A DNA stretch of 64,000 nt from JBIQJD01 sp044507695. Lineage in GTDB: Bacteria > Bacteroidota > Ignavibacteria > Ignavibacteriales > Ignavibacteriaceae. Position 1 is the stretch's first letter. Every line of letters begins with the position of its first letter. Position numbers and translations under genes: made by a program. Where the stretch lies: positions 1-64,000 of the forward strand of contig JBIQJD010000012.1 in the NCBI GenBank assembly GCA_044507695.1, in the 5' to 3' direction. Below are positions 17,020 to 27,200 of this stretch, in pieces. The notes below the pieces were generated by a model that worked only from the letters and a program-made list of their open reading frames with translations, had not been told where the DNA came from and searched no databases.

Positions 17020-18635
17020 ACATTAAAACCGATGTACTCATAATCGGAAGCGGTATTGCCGGATTATTTGCTGCTTTAAATATTTCTGAGTATGCAGATG
17101 TGGTTCTTGTTACTAAAAAGGAAAAATCAGAATCCAATACAAATTATGCGCAGGGCGGCATTGCTTCTGTTCTTGATGAAACCGATTCTTTTGAAAAACA
17201 TATTGAAGATACATTGATTGCCGGAGCAGGTTTGTGTAATTACCGCGCAGTTGAGTTGATGGTTCATGAAGGCCCTGACAGAATTAAAGATCTGATTGAA
17301 ATTGGAACACAATTCACGCAAAAAGAAGGTAAACTCCATCTTGTAAAAGAAGGCGGGCATTCACTTCCGCGTATTGCCCATGCTGCGGATCTTACAGGAA
17401 AAGAAATAGAACGTGCTTTAATTACAGCAGTTAACAATCGTAAAAATATAAAGGTTATTGAAAATACTTTAGCAATAGATTTGCTAACAGAACACAACGT
17501 TAATGGATTAAAAAATGCACCGCTTAATAACAGAAATTGCTGGGGAGCTTATGTTCTCGATTGTACAAGGAATAAAGTTTTACAGGTTGTGGCAAAAGCT
17601 ACAATTTTAGCTACCGGCGGCTTGGGGCAGGTTTATCTTCATACTACAAATCCCGCAATTGCAACCGGAGATGGATATGCAATGGCTTACAGATCGGGAG
17701 CACGAATTTCAAACATGGAATTTATTCAGTTCCACCCAACATCATTTTTTAATCCGGCTGCAATTACAGATGTAAAGGTTCCGTCATTTTTAATTTCTGA
17801 AGCAGTACGCGGCTATGGTGGAATTTTAAAAACCAGGGATGGTGTTCCATTCATGCAAAAATATGACAACAGAAAGGATCTTGCGCCGAGAGATATAGTT
17901 GCCCGTGCAATTGATAACGAGTTGAAGAAAAGAGGAGAAGATTATGTTTATCTAGATATCACACATAAAAACCCTGAAGAAACAATAGAACATTTCCCGA
18001 ATATTTACAAACACTGTCTGCAATTCGGACTGGATATCACCAAAGAATATATTCCGGTTGTTCCGGCTGCTCATTATGCCTGCGGGGGAATTTATGTTGA
18101 TGAATACGCAAGAGCTTCTTTATCAGGTTTATATGCCTGCGGTGAAGTTTCAATGACAGGTGTGCATGGTGCAAACAGGCTTGCCAGCAATTCATTACTT
18201 GAAGCAATAGTATTTGCCAAAAGGGCTGCAATCGATATAAAACATTTTCTAAAAAATTATTCTGTTCCAATTCCGGAAATACCTGAGTGGGATGATTCAG
18301 GAACGCTTTCTGCTGATGAGCACGTTTTAATATCTCACAGTCTTAGAGAAACCAAGCAGGTAATGTGGGATTATGTTGGAATTGTCCGTTCAGATTTGCG
18401 ATTGAACAGAGCTGCTAAAAGAATCCATACAATTTATGAAGAAACAGAATCTCTTTATAAAAGAACAAAAATTTTTGAAGAGATACTCGAATTAAGAAAC
18501 ATAGTAGCATGTGCACATATGATAATTAAATCAGCTCAAATGAGAAAGGAAAGCAGGGGATTGCATTTCACAATTGATTATCCACATCTATCAGATGAAA
18601 AGAAAAATACTGATCTCATAAATTCAAAATTGTAG
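17016..18635 (+). CDS. nadB: L-aspartate oxidase
   Basis: This FAD enzyme oxidises aspartate to iminoaspartate, the first step of de novo NAD synthesis; NadA then makes quinolinate. The 539 residues include the N-terminal FAD Rossmann motif (IIGSGIAGLFAAL), SNTNYAQGGIASV, the active region SNMEFIQFHPT, HYACGGIYVD and GANRLASNSLLEA, and a C-terminal helical domain. It is coupled to the aminotransferase upstream (ATGA). nadA and nadC are not in the window. The gene converges on the Ppx/GppA gene with only 8 bases between the stops, and no hairpin was seen there. Confidence 0.96.
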   Translation: MNIKTDVLIIGSGIAGLFAALNISEYADVVLVTKKEKSESNTNYAQGGIASVLDETDSFEKHIEDTLIAGAGLCNYRAVELMVHEGPDRIKDLIEIGTQFTQKEGKLHLVKEGGHSLPRIAHAADLTGKEIERALITAVNNRKNIKVIENTLAIDLLTEHNVNGLKNAPLNNRNCWGAYVLDCTRNKVLQVVAKATILATGGLGQVYLHTTNPAIATGDGYAMAYRSGARISNMEFIQFHPTSFFNPAAITDVKVPSFLISEAVRGYGGILKTRDGVPFMQKYDNRKDLAPRDIVARAIDNELKKRGEDYVYLDITHKNPEETIEHFPNIYKHCLQFGLDITKEYIPVVPAAHYACGGIYVDEYARASLSGLYACGEVSMTGVHGANRLASNSLLEAIVFAKRAAIDIKHFLKNYSVPIPEIPEWDDSGTLSADEHVLISHSLRETKQVMWDYVGIVRSDLRLNRAAKRIHTIYEETESLYKRTKIFEEILELRNIVACAHMIIKSAQMRKESRGLHFTIDYPHLSDEKKNTDLINSKL

Positions 18636-18643
18636 ACAAATTT

Positions 18644-19561
18644 TTAAGGATTGATATACTTTAGAATTGCACCATAACGGATACCTTTTGTGCTAACTTT
18701 TACTTCACTTAAATTTAATGCTCTCATTATATGAAATAGAATTACTGTTCCTGCCAACAGAACATCTTCACGCCCGCGCACCACTATTTTGAATTTAGTT
18801 AAGATTTCCTGAGAAGATAATTTTGAAAGCAAATTGCTTAACGCCTCAAGTTCAGTAATCTTTAAATTGCTTCCTTCGATTTTCACTTCATCATATTCGG
18901 CAAGATTGTGTTTGATGCAGGCAAGAGTAGTTGGAGTACCCGCAATTGCAATTGCATTTTGGATATTGAATTTTTGTTCACTTAATTCATTAAAAGTTTT
19001 CTGTAAACTATTTTGAAAATTATTCAACTCAATTTGTGATGGTGGATCTTTCAATAAGTATTTTTCTGTTGCACTTACAACTCCAGTTAAAAAACTTTTT
19101 CTGTAATTAATTTCTCTTCCTTTACCCATTATTATTTCCGTACTGCCGCCGCCAATATCAATTACAAGTGTAGATACTTCCTTTGATAAATCTGATACTG
19201 CACCAAGGTAAGCGAGATGGGATTCTTCTTCTCCGGAAATAACTTTTATATTCAGATTAAATCTATCTCTGATGAGTTTCAATATTTCATCTTTGTTTGC
19301 CGCTATCCTGAAAGCGTTTGTTGCAACTGCAATTATTTGCTCACATCCGTTTTTATTTGCAATACTCAGATACTCACCGAGGATTGAAATCATTTGTTTA
19401 ATTTTTTCATCAGCAATATTTCCGCCGGGCGTAAGTCCTTTTCCAATTCTGGGCAAACGATGTTCATTTAAAATGGTTTTTAACTGCTTTTGGGATGGAT
19501 CGTATTCCGCAATAACCATCAGTATTGTATTTGTTCCAATATCAATTGAGGCAATAATCAT
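18644..19561 (-). CDS. Ppx/GppA family phosphatase
   Basis: This ASKHA-fold exopolyphosphatase or pppGpp phosphatase has 305 aa, the length of the two-domain core without the C-terminal HD part. Phosphate loop 1 is ASIDIGTNTILMVI (residues 4-17) and loop 2 is VIDIGGGSTEIIMG (about 135-148). The catalytic glutamate region is NAFRIAANKDE (about 85-95). Substrate (polyphosphate or pppGpp) cannot be decided from sequence. It is transcribed alone, convergent with nadB and divergent from the 19602 gene with a 40-base shared promoter gap. Confidence 0.9.
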   Translation of the reverse strand: MIIASIDIGTNTILMVIAEYDPSQKQLKTILNEHRLPRIGKGLTPGGNIADEKIKQMISILGEYLSIANKNGCEQIIAVATNAFRIAANKDEILKLIRDRFNLNIKVISGEEESHLAYLGAVSDLSKEVSTLVIDIGGGSTEIIMGKGREINYRKSFLTGVVSATEKYLLKDPPSQIELNNFQNSLQKTFNELSEQKFNIQNAIAIAGTPTTLACIKHNLAEYDEVKIEGSNLKITELEALSNLLSKLSSQEILTKFKIVVRGREDVLLAGTVILFHIMRALNLSEVKVSTKGIRYGAILKYINP

Positions 19562-19601
19562 AAATTTTCTTTATTTTTAGGTTCAATTTTTTGATTAATA
19601 T

Positions 19602-20129
19602 ATGATAAAATTTTCACGTTCAGCCAGGATATTTTTATTTATTTCAGTTCTTTCCGGCTCACTTTGGATTGGGGCATATCTTACAAGATTATTCTTAACA
19701 TACCAGCTTTTTGAAGCCGAAAATTTATCATTAAAAAGTATTATTTCACAGGATAGTTTAACTACAGTATTTTATGTATTGCTTCCTGCAATTACAACGA
19801 CATTTGTCCTATACATAGTTTTCATTTTTTCATTTATTATATTTCTTTTCCTTTCTAAACTAAGCTTTAAACAAAATGGATGGCTGTTCATTACGGCGCT
19901 GATTATTTTTTTAACTATGCCGTTTGAAGTATATTTAATGACAATCGATTACTATTTGATCACTCAATTAAATTCTGCTACTTTCAATGCAGGGGAAGTT
20001 TTATCATTAATTATGGAACGTATAAAGGTTCTAAGCAGTTTTCCTTTAGTTGAAATTTTCTGCTATATATCAATTTATTATTTTATTCTTTTCAAACCAT
20101 TAACCTCAAAAAATAAATTGGCCGCATGA
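19602..20129 (+). CDS. Hypothetical membrane protein, 175 aa
   Basis: The family is not recognised. It has four predicted helices (about residues 10-30, 55-82, 92-112 and 145-165), a basic N-terminus (MIKFSRSARIF) and a basic C-terminus. The stop overlaps the next ATG by four bases, so it is coupled to the 90-aa protein and aroQ. Composition is AT-rich and hydrophobic like neighbouring membrane genes, with no sign of transfer. Confidence 0.7.
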   Translation: MIKFSRSARIFLFISVLSGSLWIGAYLTRLFLTYQLFEAENLSLKSIISQDSLTTVFYVLLPAITTTFVLYIVFIFSFIIFLFLSKLSFKQNGWLFITALIIFLTMPFEVYLMTIDYYLITQLNSATFNAGEVLSLIMERIKVLSSFPLVEIFCYISIYYFILFKPLTSKNKLAA

Positions 20130-20398
20130 AAATAAAAGAGAAAGAATTTGAAGAAATTATTCAGGACCTCAAATCACTTGCAAATCAGCTTGGCGCAGAA
20201 GTAAGATTTGAGAAGGGAGATTTCAAAGGTGGATATTGTATCCTTAAAGACAGCAAGGTAATTGTTATTAACAAATCAGCAAACCTGCAAAGGAAAGCGA
20301 TGATTCTTTCAATGGCTCTAAAGGAATTAGGTGTTGATGATATTTACCTTACTCCAAAAATGAGAGAAATAATTGATGAAATGTCTGAGGTAAAATGA
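20126..20398 (+). CDS. Conserved-looking small protein, 90 aa
   Basis: This is a small soluble alpha/beta-looking protein starting MKIKEKEFEEIIQDLKSLAN, with a central GDFKGGYCILKDSKVIVINK and a C-terminal helix. The middle resembles small proteins found next to aroQ or recombinase genes in Bacteroidota/Chlorobi, but I cannot assign a family. It overlaps both neighbours by four bases (ATGA), which is strong evidence that it is translated. Function unknown. Confidence 0.75.
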   Translation: MKIKEKEFEEIIQDLKSLANQLGAEVRFEKGDFKGGYCILKDSKVIVINKSANLQRKAMILSMALKELGVDDIYLTPKMREIIDEMSEVK

Positions 20399-20826
20399 AA
20401 ATTCTCATAATCAACGGGCCTAATCTAAACCTGCTTGGCAGGCGTGATGCTTCACATTATGGAGAGCTTAATTTAAATTCGTTAGAGAATATTCTTAAAG
20501 AAGAATTTCCTGATGATTCGCTTTCATTTTTTCAATCAAATCATGAAGGTGAGATTATTGATAAGATTCAATCATCAGAAAAAGAATTTGGTGGAATAAT
20601 AATTAATCCTGGCGGATATGCACACACTTCTGTTGCAATCCGTGATGCTTTAGCTGAGTGCAAACTTCCGAAAATTGAAGTTCATCTTTCTCACCTTGCA
20701 AAAAGGGAAGAATTCAGACAAACATTAATTACTGCCGCAGCTTGCAGTGGATATATAAGCGGATTCAAGGAGAACAGCTACAAAGCGGGAATTTTTCTGT
20801 TAAAAAAAATTGTGAATAATAATTGA
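20395..20826 (+). CDS. aroQ: 3-dehydroquinate dehydratase, type II
   Basis: The enzyme dehydrates 3-dehydroquinate to 3-dehydroshikimate in the shikimate pathway. At 143 aa it matches the dodecameric type II family. Motifs are INGPNLNLLGRRDASHYG (residues 5-22, with catalytic Arg and Tyr), FFQSNHEGEIID, INPGGYAHTSVAIRDAL and the catalytic His in EVHLSHLAKREEFR. It is coupled to the 90-aa gene upstream. No other aro gene is in the window. Confidence 0.96.
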   Translation: MKILIINGPNLNLLGRRDASHYGELNLNSLENILKEEFPDDSLSFFQSNHEGEIIDKIQSSEKEFGGIIINPGGYAHTSVAIRDALAECKLPKIEVHLSHLAKREEFRQTLITAAACSGYISGFKENSYKAGIFLLKKIVNNN

Positions 20827-20835
20827 GGTTATGTT

Positions 20836-21519
20836 TTGATTAAAGCAGTTGTATTTGATCTTGATAACACACTAATGGATTTTATGAAAATGAAGAGGCT
20901 GGCAATTGAAGCAGCTATTCCTGCAATGGTTGATGCAGGTTTGGAAATTACTCCTGATATTGCAAATAAATTGATTGATGAAATATATAAAGAACACGGA
21001 ATAGAATATCAGCAGGTGTTTGATGAATTCTTAAACCGGGTTCTAAAAAAAGTTGATTACAAAATTTTATCCGCCGGAATTGTGGCTTACCGCCGCGCAA
21101 GAGAAGCTTCATTAATTCCCTATCCTCACGTTTACTCAACTTTAAATCAATTGTTGAAGATGGGGATTAAAATGGGAATTGTTTCCGATGCACCGGTTAA
21201 AGAAGCCTGGCTGAGGCTGGCATACCTTAATTTCCACCATATTTTTGATGCGGTTGTTACATTTGAAGATACCGGAAAGCGAAAACCGGAAGAAGCACCT
21301 TTTAGAATGATACTGGAAAGGCTTGAAGTTGAACCATCAGAAGCTTTAATGGTTGGAGATTGGGCTGAAAGAGACATTTTTGGTGCAGCAAAAATTGGGA
21401 TGAAAACTGCTTTTGCCAGGTATGGAGATACATTTAATACAGAGATTCATAATGCCGATTATGAATTGGCTGATATAAGCCAATTAATCGAAATCATTAA
21501 GAAAGAAAATAAATTATAA
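20836..21519 (+). CDS. HAD-superfamily hydrolase
   Basis: This 227-aa subfamily I phosphatase has motif I DLDNTLMDF (residues 8-16), motif II GIVSDAP (about 114-120), the motif III lysine in GKRKPEEAPF, and motif IV GDWAERDIFGA. The helical cap lies between motifs I and II. The substrate is unknown. The start is a TTG at 20836 with GAGG upstream; the ATG at 20831 is out of frame and stops at once. It follows aroQ by 9 bases. Confidence 0.9.
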   Translation: MIKAVVFDLDNTLMDFMKMKRLAIEAAIPAMVDAGLEITPDIANKLIDEIYKEHGIEYQQVFDEFLNRVLKKVDYKILSAGIVAYRRAREASLIPYPHVYSTLNQLLKMGIKMGIVSDAPVKEAWLRLAYLNFHHIFDAVVTFEDTGKRKPEEAPFRMILERLEVEPSEALMVGDWAERDIFGAAKIGMKTAFARYGDTFNTEIHNADYELADISQLIEIIKKENKL

Positions 21520-21611
21520 ACTTCACTTAAAGAAACAGCTTATTTAATATTTTTATATTGATATTAAAAAGCATATTATTTATTTTTCCTCAAGATTTTA
21601 GTGAAGCCGGC

Positions 21612-22010
21612 ATGAAAGATCTTTCAATTAAAAAATTATATTATTCTATAAGTGAAGTCAGTAAAATGACTGATATAGAACAATATGTGCTTAGATATTG
21701 GGAGACAGAATTCGAACAGTTAAAACCGCAAAAAAACAGAGCTGGAAACCGTATTTATACGAATAAGGATATTCAGCTTATTCTTTACATTAAAACACTT
21801 TTGCGCGAGAAAAAATATACCATTGAAGGTGCAAAAAAAATTCTTGAGAACAATCCCACCAATGGCTCATCTCAAAGTGTTGATGTTTTAAAATCAAAAG
21901 AGGCTAAGGTTGATACGCAGCCTGCTGAAGTGAAGAAGGACAAATCACTTCTTCATAAAGATCTTGAAGAAATAAAAAGTATTTTAGAACTTTTAGTAAG
22001 TAAACTTTGA
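21612..22010 (+). CDS. MerR-family transcriptional regulator
   Basis: The winged helix-turn-helix lies at residues 6-75 (YYSISEVSKMTDIEQYVLRY, then WETEFEQLKPQKNRAGNR and the wing). Then come KKYTIEGAKKIL and a hydrophilic tail ending in a short coiled coil. It lacks a recognisable effector domain. It resembles the short MerR proteins that often stand near tRNA or ihf genes in many bacteria. I chose the ATG at 21612; a TTG at 21558 would add 18 residues that do not look like the family. The stop is 6 bases before tRNA-Pro. Confidence 0.88.
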   Translation: MKDLSIKKLYYSISEVSKMTDIEQYVLRYWETEFEQLKPQKNRAGNRIYTNKDIQLILYIKTLLREKKYTIEGAKKILENNPTNGSSQSVDVLKSKEAKVDTQPAEVKKDKSLLHKDLEEIKSILELLVSKL

Positions 22011-22016
22011 TAAACT

Positions 22017-22090
22017 CGGAACGTGGCGCAGCCCGGTAGCGTACCTGAATGGGGTTCAGGTGGTCGCGGGTTCAAATCCCGCCGTTCCGA
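22017..22090 (+). tRNA. tRNA-Pro (anticodon GGG)
   Basis: The acceptor stem CGGAACG pairs with CGTTCCG and leaves discriminator A. The anticodon stem CCTGA/TCAGG encloses ATGGGGT, giving anticodon GGG. The T arm is GCGGG-TTCAAAT-CCCGC. CCA is not encoded. The tRNA starts 6 bases after the MerR stop, so it is probably read on the same transcript, and ends 11 bases before the convergent GNAT gene. Confidence 0.97.
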
Positions 22091-22101
22091 CTTTCTTTTC
22101 T

Positions 22102-22605
22102 TTACACTGATTTATCATTTATCACCAACTCATACTTCTGCTCGGTAATTTCTTTTCCCCATAAAAAATGTGTCTTTTCTTCCACTAATGTGAAACCAAA
22201 CCGTGTATATAAATTTTCAGCAGCAGCTAATTCTTTTGTTGTCCACAAAAATGATTTTTTATATCCGCGTTCTTTTAAAAAACTGCAAAACAAATTCATT
22301 AATTTTTTGCCAAGACCCATTCCGCGGTATTCGGGCAAGAGGAAAAAATATCTTAATTGTGCTGATTCATTTCTTGAAACAAGAAAAATACTTCCTATAA
22401 TTTTATCCCGATGTTCACAAATCCATAAACAATCTTTTTCCGGATTATACTTCTCAGCAAATTCATGCAAACCCTCCGCCACATAAGATTCAAAATGATA
22501 ATCATAATTATAATCTGTGCTGTATAATTTGCCGTGAAGATAGGTTATCATTCCAATATCTCCCGGTTTTAATTTTTCTCTGATTTTTATTTCATCGGGA
22601 TTCAT
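22102..22605 (-). CDS. GNAT-family N-acetyltransferase
   Basis: This 167-aa acetyl-CoA-dependent acetyltransferase has beta4 (LRYFFLLPEYRG) followed by the pyrophosphate loop RGMGLGKKLM at about residues 95-104, and a later AENLYTRFGF typical of the fold. The N-terminal GDIGMITYLHGKLYSTDYNY is reminiscent of the acetyltransferase half of MarR-GNAT proteins, but no MarR domain is attached. The substrate is unknown. It is a single gene on the minus strand, convergent with tRNA-Pro. Confidence 0.9.
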   Translation of the reverse strand: MNPDEIKIREKLKPGDIGMITYLHGKLYSTDYNYDYHFESYVAEGLHEFAEKYNPEKDCLWICEHRDKIIGSIFLVSRNESAQLRYFFLLPEYRGMGLGKKLMNLFCSFLKERGYKKSFLWTTKELAAAENLYTRFGFTLVEEKTHFLWGKEITEQKYELVINDKSV

Positions 22606-22740
22606 ATCTCAATAAAAATAATAATTTTCACATCATATTAGATACTTTTTTCAACCTTTTAATTAGATGTATCCGGGTTTATTTTAATAATCAAAATTTT
22701 CTCAGTAATTTTGTTAACAATTTTTTATTAAGAGATATTA

Positions 22741-24222
22741 ATGCTTGCAGTTTTAGACAAACCTACTTGCCACTGCGGAATATTCGGAATATTCGGCTCA
22801 CCCTCAGCTTCACTCCACACATATTATGGATTGCATGCACTTCAGCATCGCGGTCAGGAAGCTTCCGGTATAGTTTCACAGAGCTTCAATGAAAAGGGCA
22901 AATCAGTTTTTAATGTGCACAAAGGTGAAGGATTAGTAAGCGAAGTTTATGCTGATCATGATGTGTTCAAAAAAATATTGAAGGGTAGTTCCGCAATTGG
23001 TCATAATAGATATTCAACAACAGGCGCATCGGAATCGAGAAAAAATATTCAGCCGTTTGTTGTGCATTACAGGCTTGGTAATCTGGCTGTTGCTCATAAC
23101 GGAAATTTAACTAATGCAAAAGTATTACGTGAAGAACTTGTTGAAGAAGGAGCTATTTTCCAGACAACGAGTGATACAGAAGTAATTCTTCATTTGATTG
23201 CAAGAAGTAAGTTAAATGATCAGATTGAGCAGATACAGGAAGCGCTTTCCAAATTAGAAGGTGCTTTCAGTTTAACAATTTTGATGGATGATAAATTAAT
23301 TGCTGCACGTGATCAATATGGATTCAGGCCTCTTTCAATAGGAAAATTAAACGGAGCTTACGTTGCTGCTTCCGAAACATGTGCATTCGATATAATCTCA
23401 GCGCAATTCATTCGTGAAGTTGAACCTGGTGAAATTGTTGTTATTGATAACGAAGTTCTTCAAACCAATCAAATAAAATCTTTTAGAATAAATGATCAGA
23501 TTAAACCAAAGAAACACTGCATCTTTGAGTATATTTATTTTTCACGTCCTGATAGCTTTATCTTTGGTCATAATGTTGATAAAATGAGAAGACGCCTTGG
23601 GAAAGTTCTGGCAAGAAAACATCCTGTAGCAGATAAAGATGGGAAAAAAGTAATAGTTATCAGCGTGCCTGATAGTTCAAACACAACTGCTCTTGGTTAT
23701 CAAACGGAACTGGAAAAAATTGGAGTAGAATCTAAATTTGAAATTGGATTAATTAGAAGCCATTACATAGGCAGAACGTTTATTCAGCCGGGACAGGAAA
23801 AAAGAGAGATTGGTGTAAAGATAAAATTTAATATTGTAAAAGGCGTTCTTGAAGGAAGAACAATTGTCTTGGTTGATGATTCAATTGTGCGCGGCACAAC
23901 TTCAAAGCAGCTTGTTAATCTTATTAAAGAAGCAAATCCAAAAGAAATTCATGTAAGAATTTCCTCACCGCCAATTATGCATCCATGTTACTATGGAATG
24001 GATTTTCCGAATAAAGAAGAACTGATTGCTAACAAGATGAATGGAGATATAAACGCTATAAAAGAATATTTGAACGTTGATAGTCTTGAGTATCTTACAA
24101 TTGATGAAATGTTAGAAGCAATAAGAGAAGGTGATCCGGCAGATTTTTGCACAGCTTGTTTTTCAGGAGATTATCCAACTCCGGTTGATTCCAACTACAA
24201 GAAAGAGATGTATGAATTGTAA
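22741..24222 (+). CDS. purF: Amidophosphoribosyltransferase
   Basis: The enzyme catalyses the first committed step of purine synthesis: PRPP plus glutamine gives phosphoribosylamine. An 11-residue leader precedes the nucleophile Cys12 (CGIFGIFG), so the leader must be cleaved as in the B. subtilis-type enzyme. The Ntn glutaminase domain runs to about 235. The PRPP motif is VLVDDSIVRGTTS (about 380). Cysteines for a 4Fe-4S cluster are in KKHCIF, MHPCYY and FCTAC, so this looks like the iron-sulfur, oxygen-sensitive class. The subtilase gene starts inside its last codons. Confidence 0.97.
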   Translation: MLAVLDKPTCHCGIFGIFGSPSASLHTYYGLHALQHRGQEASGIVSQSFNEKGKSVFNVHKGEGLVSEVYADHDVFKKILKGSSAIGHNRYSTTGASESRKNIQPFVVHYRLGNLAVAHNGNLTNAKVLREELVEEGAIFQTTSDTEVILHLIARSKLNDQIEQIQEALSKLEGAFSLTILMDDKLIAARDQYGFRPLSIGKLNGAYVAASETCAFDIISAQFIREVEPGEIVVIDNEVLQTNQIKSFRINDQIKPKKHCIFEYIYFSRPDSFIFGHNVDKMRRRLGKVLARKHPVADKDGKKVIVISVPDSSNTTALGYQTELEKIGVESKFEIGLIRSHYIGRTFIQPGQEKREIGVKIKFNIVKGVLEGRTIVLVDDSIVRGTTSKQLVNLIKEANPKEIHVRISSPPIMHPCYYGMDFPNKEELIANKMNGDINAIKEYLNVDSLEYLTIDEMLEAIREGDPADFCTACFSGDYPTPVDSNYKKEMYEL

Positions 24223-27200
24223 GTTCATTATCGGGTTCTTTTTTATAATACTGATTAACTTTACTTTCGCACAATCCAAAACATACTTTATAAAGTATAA
24301 AAACCACGTTGATAAATCAGTTATTGAAGAAAAAATTAAAACCAATAAACTGAGTAATTCCTTAAATAAAACTATCCTGCCTGAAACAATTTCAATCAAT
24401 CATTTTGCAAAAAATCTTGGTAAAGATGATGAAAATCTTTCAAGAATAATTAAGGTTGATTTTAAGGATGAACAAAGTGCTGCAATTTATCTGAATGAAC
24501 TTAAATCAGATAACAGCATAGAGTACATCCAGCCTGCTATTACATATAGAGTTGAAACAATGCCAAATGACAGCCTGGTTCAGGACCAGTGGGCTTTGCA
24601 AAAAATTAATGCTTTTGATGCATGGAATATTACAAAGGGAAGTGATACAATTTTAGTTTCAATAATTGATACAGGAATAGATTATCTTCATCCTGATTTG
24701 AAAAATAAAATCTTTATAAATGAAGGTGAAACCGGAATTGATATCAATGGAAATGACAAACGAACAAATGGAATTGATGATGATGGCAATGGGTTTATAG
24801 ATGATTTTATGGGATGGGATTTTGTTGATAGAAGTGGTTTCCCAACAGATACAACACAGGGTGATTATGTTTATTGGGATAATAATCCAATGGATGAAAT
24901 GTGGCACGGCACTGCAGTTGCCGGAATAGTTGGCGCAGAAACAAATAATAATATGGGTATTGCCGGTGTTGCGCCAGATGTAAAATTACTAAATGTGAGA
25001 TCATTCGATAGAAACGGATTTGGAGATGAAGATGATGCCGCTGCGGCAATTCTTTATTCGGTTATGATTGGTGCAAAAATAATAAATATGAGCTGGGGAG
25101 ATTATTCCTTTTCTTATGTTCTTAGAGATGTAATTAAATATGCTCACAGTCAAAACGTAATATTAATTGCAAGTGCAGGAAATCAAAATTCTTCTGATCC
25201 TCATTATCCATCGGGATACACAGAAGTAATCTCAGTTGGAAATACCGATCCGGAAGATAGATTAACCGGAGGAAGCAATTACGGCTCAACAATTGATTTA
25301 TCAGCGCCGGGTTTAGCAATTTTATCAACCAGGCCCGGTAATATTTATGAGTTTCAAAGCGGAACTTCTTTTTCAGCTCCGCATGTTTCGGGAACTGCTG
25401 CACTAATATTATCTTTACGGAATTTTACAAATGAAGAAGTTAAACAGATTCTAAAATCAACTGCAGATGATATTGGACAAACCGGCTGGGATATGCGTAC
25501 CGGTGCCGGCAGATTAAATATGTATAAAGCGCTGAGTATTCTTTCTCCCGCCAAAATCGGTTTTGATTATCCTCATCAGGATTTTGCTACTGCGGACGAT
25601 ACCTTGAATATATTTGCTACTGTAATGTCTCCATATTTTGTTAGTTATGATTTGATGTATGGTGAAGGAGTAAATCCGGAGAAATGGAACACTTTAATTT
25701 CCGGTATGAAATTTCAAACTCTGAATGAAAAAATATTTACACTGCAGACTTCTACTTTAAATGAAGGAGAGTACACATTAAGATTAATACTCTACTTAAA
25801 TAACGGCAGCACAACTGAAGAAAGAGTTAACTTTCATATTCAAAGAACTCCTCCACAAATTGAACTTGCAGGAACAGGTCCGGTTTATTATGGTAGCCGT
25901 TCCACAATAATGGGAGAAGTATACACAAGCACTCTTGCTGTAACAAGAATGTATTACAGGCAGAAGGGAAGTGCTGAGTTTAATTTTATTTCTCTTGATG
26001 GATTCACAACAAATAACCAGTTTGTTAAACAGCTTCACTGGGGAATAATTCCAAAGCAGCTTGCCCAGCCAAATACAGTTTATGAAATTTATTTTGAAGC
26101 AGAAAATCTGGTTGGATTAAAATCAATTTTAAAGGATGATAACGGCAGTTATTTTGAATTTAAAACTGCTCCGTTGAATGATCAGGCTGCGGCTAATGAA
26201 TTGCCATTCACTCTGCCGAAAGGCAGTCTCTTTGGTACACCTGTTAATTTTATTTCAAATCAATTCAATGAAATCTTGTTTGATCCGATTATACCCGATT
26301 CCGGTGATGAAGATGCCTCAGTTAAATATGCTCTCTATAAATTAAATGGAAATTCATTTGAGAAAATTGTTACTATCAAGGATAAATTTCCAAAAACGGT
26401 CGGAGATTTTAATCATAACAATAAAACAGATTTATTAAGCCACTTCAGCAGTACAGGTTACATTGATGAGTATGAATCAAACTCTGATTCGCTTTTCAAA
26501 AATAAAGTTACAGATCCTGATTTTTTTCCGATTCTTGCAAGTGATATTGACGGCGATGGCAGCTATGAAGCTATATCAAATAATTCAGCACGGGAATTAA
26601 TTTTATGGAAGATTAATTCAGATCTTTCTATTACTCCGCTGGATACAATTAAAAATTTTACATCAGATTCTGCTGAAGCCGATCTTGAATATTATAACGA
26701 TGTTTATAGAAATACAATTATTACTGATGCGGATGGTGACGGTAAAAATGAAATATGGACAGTTGATGCAGATGGTGATTTGTTCAGTTATGAGTACATC
26801 AATAATCAATTATCACGCAAATACAGCCTCCAAACTAATTTCACCACAAATCAAAAGGAGATAATTACTTCAGGCGATTTTGATGGAGATGGCACAAAGG
26901 ATATTGCAGTACTGTTTAATTCAAACAGCATAGCACATTACTACTTTATATTAGTATTTAACTTTAAAAATCAAAAACCGAATATTTTATATGAAAATGT
27001 TTTTCTCGATCAATCGGCTGAATACACTGGTTTGAATTTTGATAAATTTTATCAGACTCTGGGATTTGCAGATGTTGATAATGATGGAAATGATGAGCTT
27101 GTTTTGAATACCTATCCTTACGCGTACATTGTAAAGTATAATTCTTCGGGAAGTAAAATTATTTACTACGCAGAAGAAGTAAATACAGAATTTATTTTTA

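Noticed and set aside
22049..22486. 145-codon open frame opposite the GNAT gene
   Set aside because: It begins inside tRNA-Pro and runs antisense to a clear acetyltransferase. Its translation is Phe/Ser/Cys-rich noise.
24131..24211. Longer N-terminus for the subtilase
   Set aside because: The added 27 residues are purF read in another frame. The signal peptide begins properly at the ATG at 24212.
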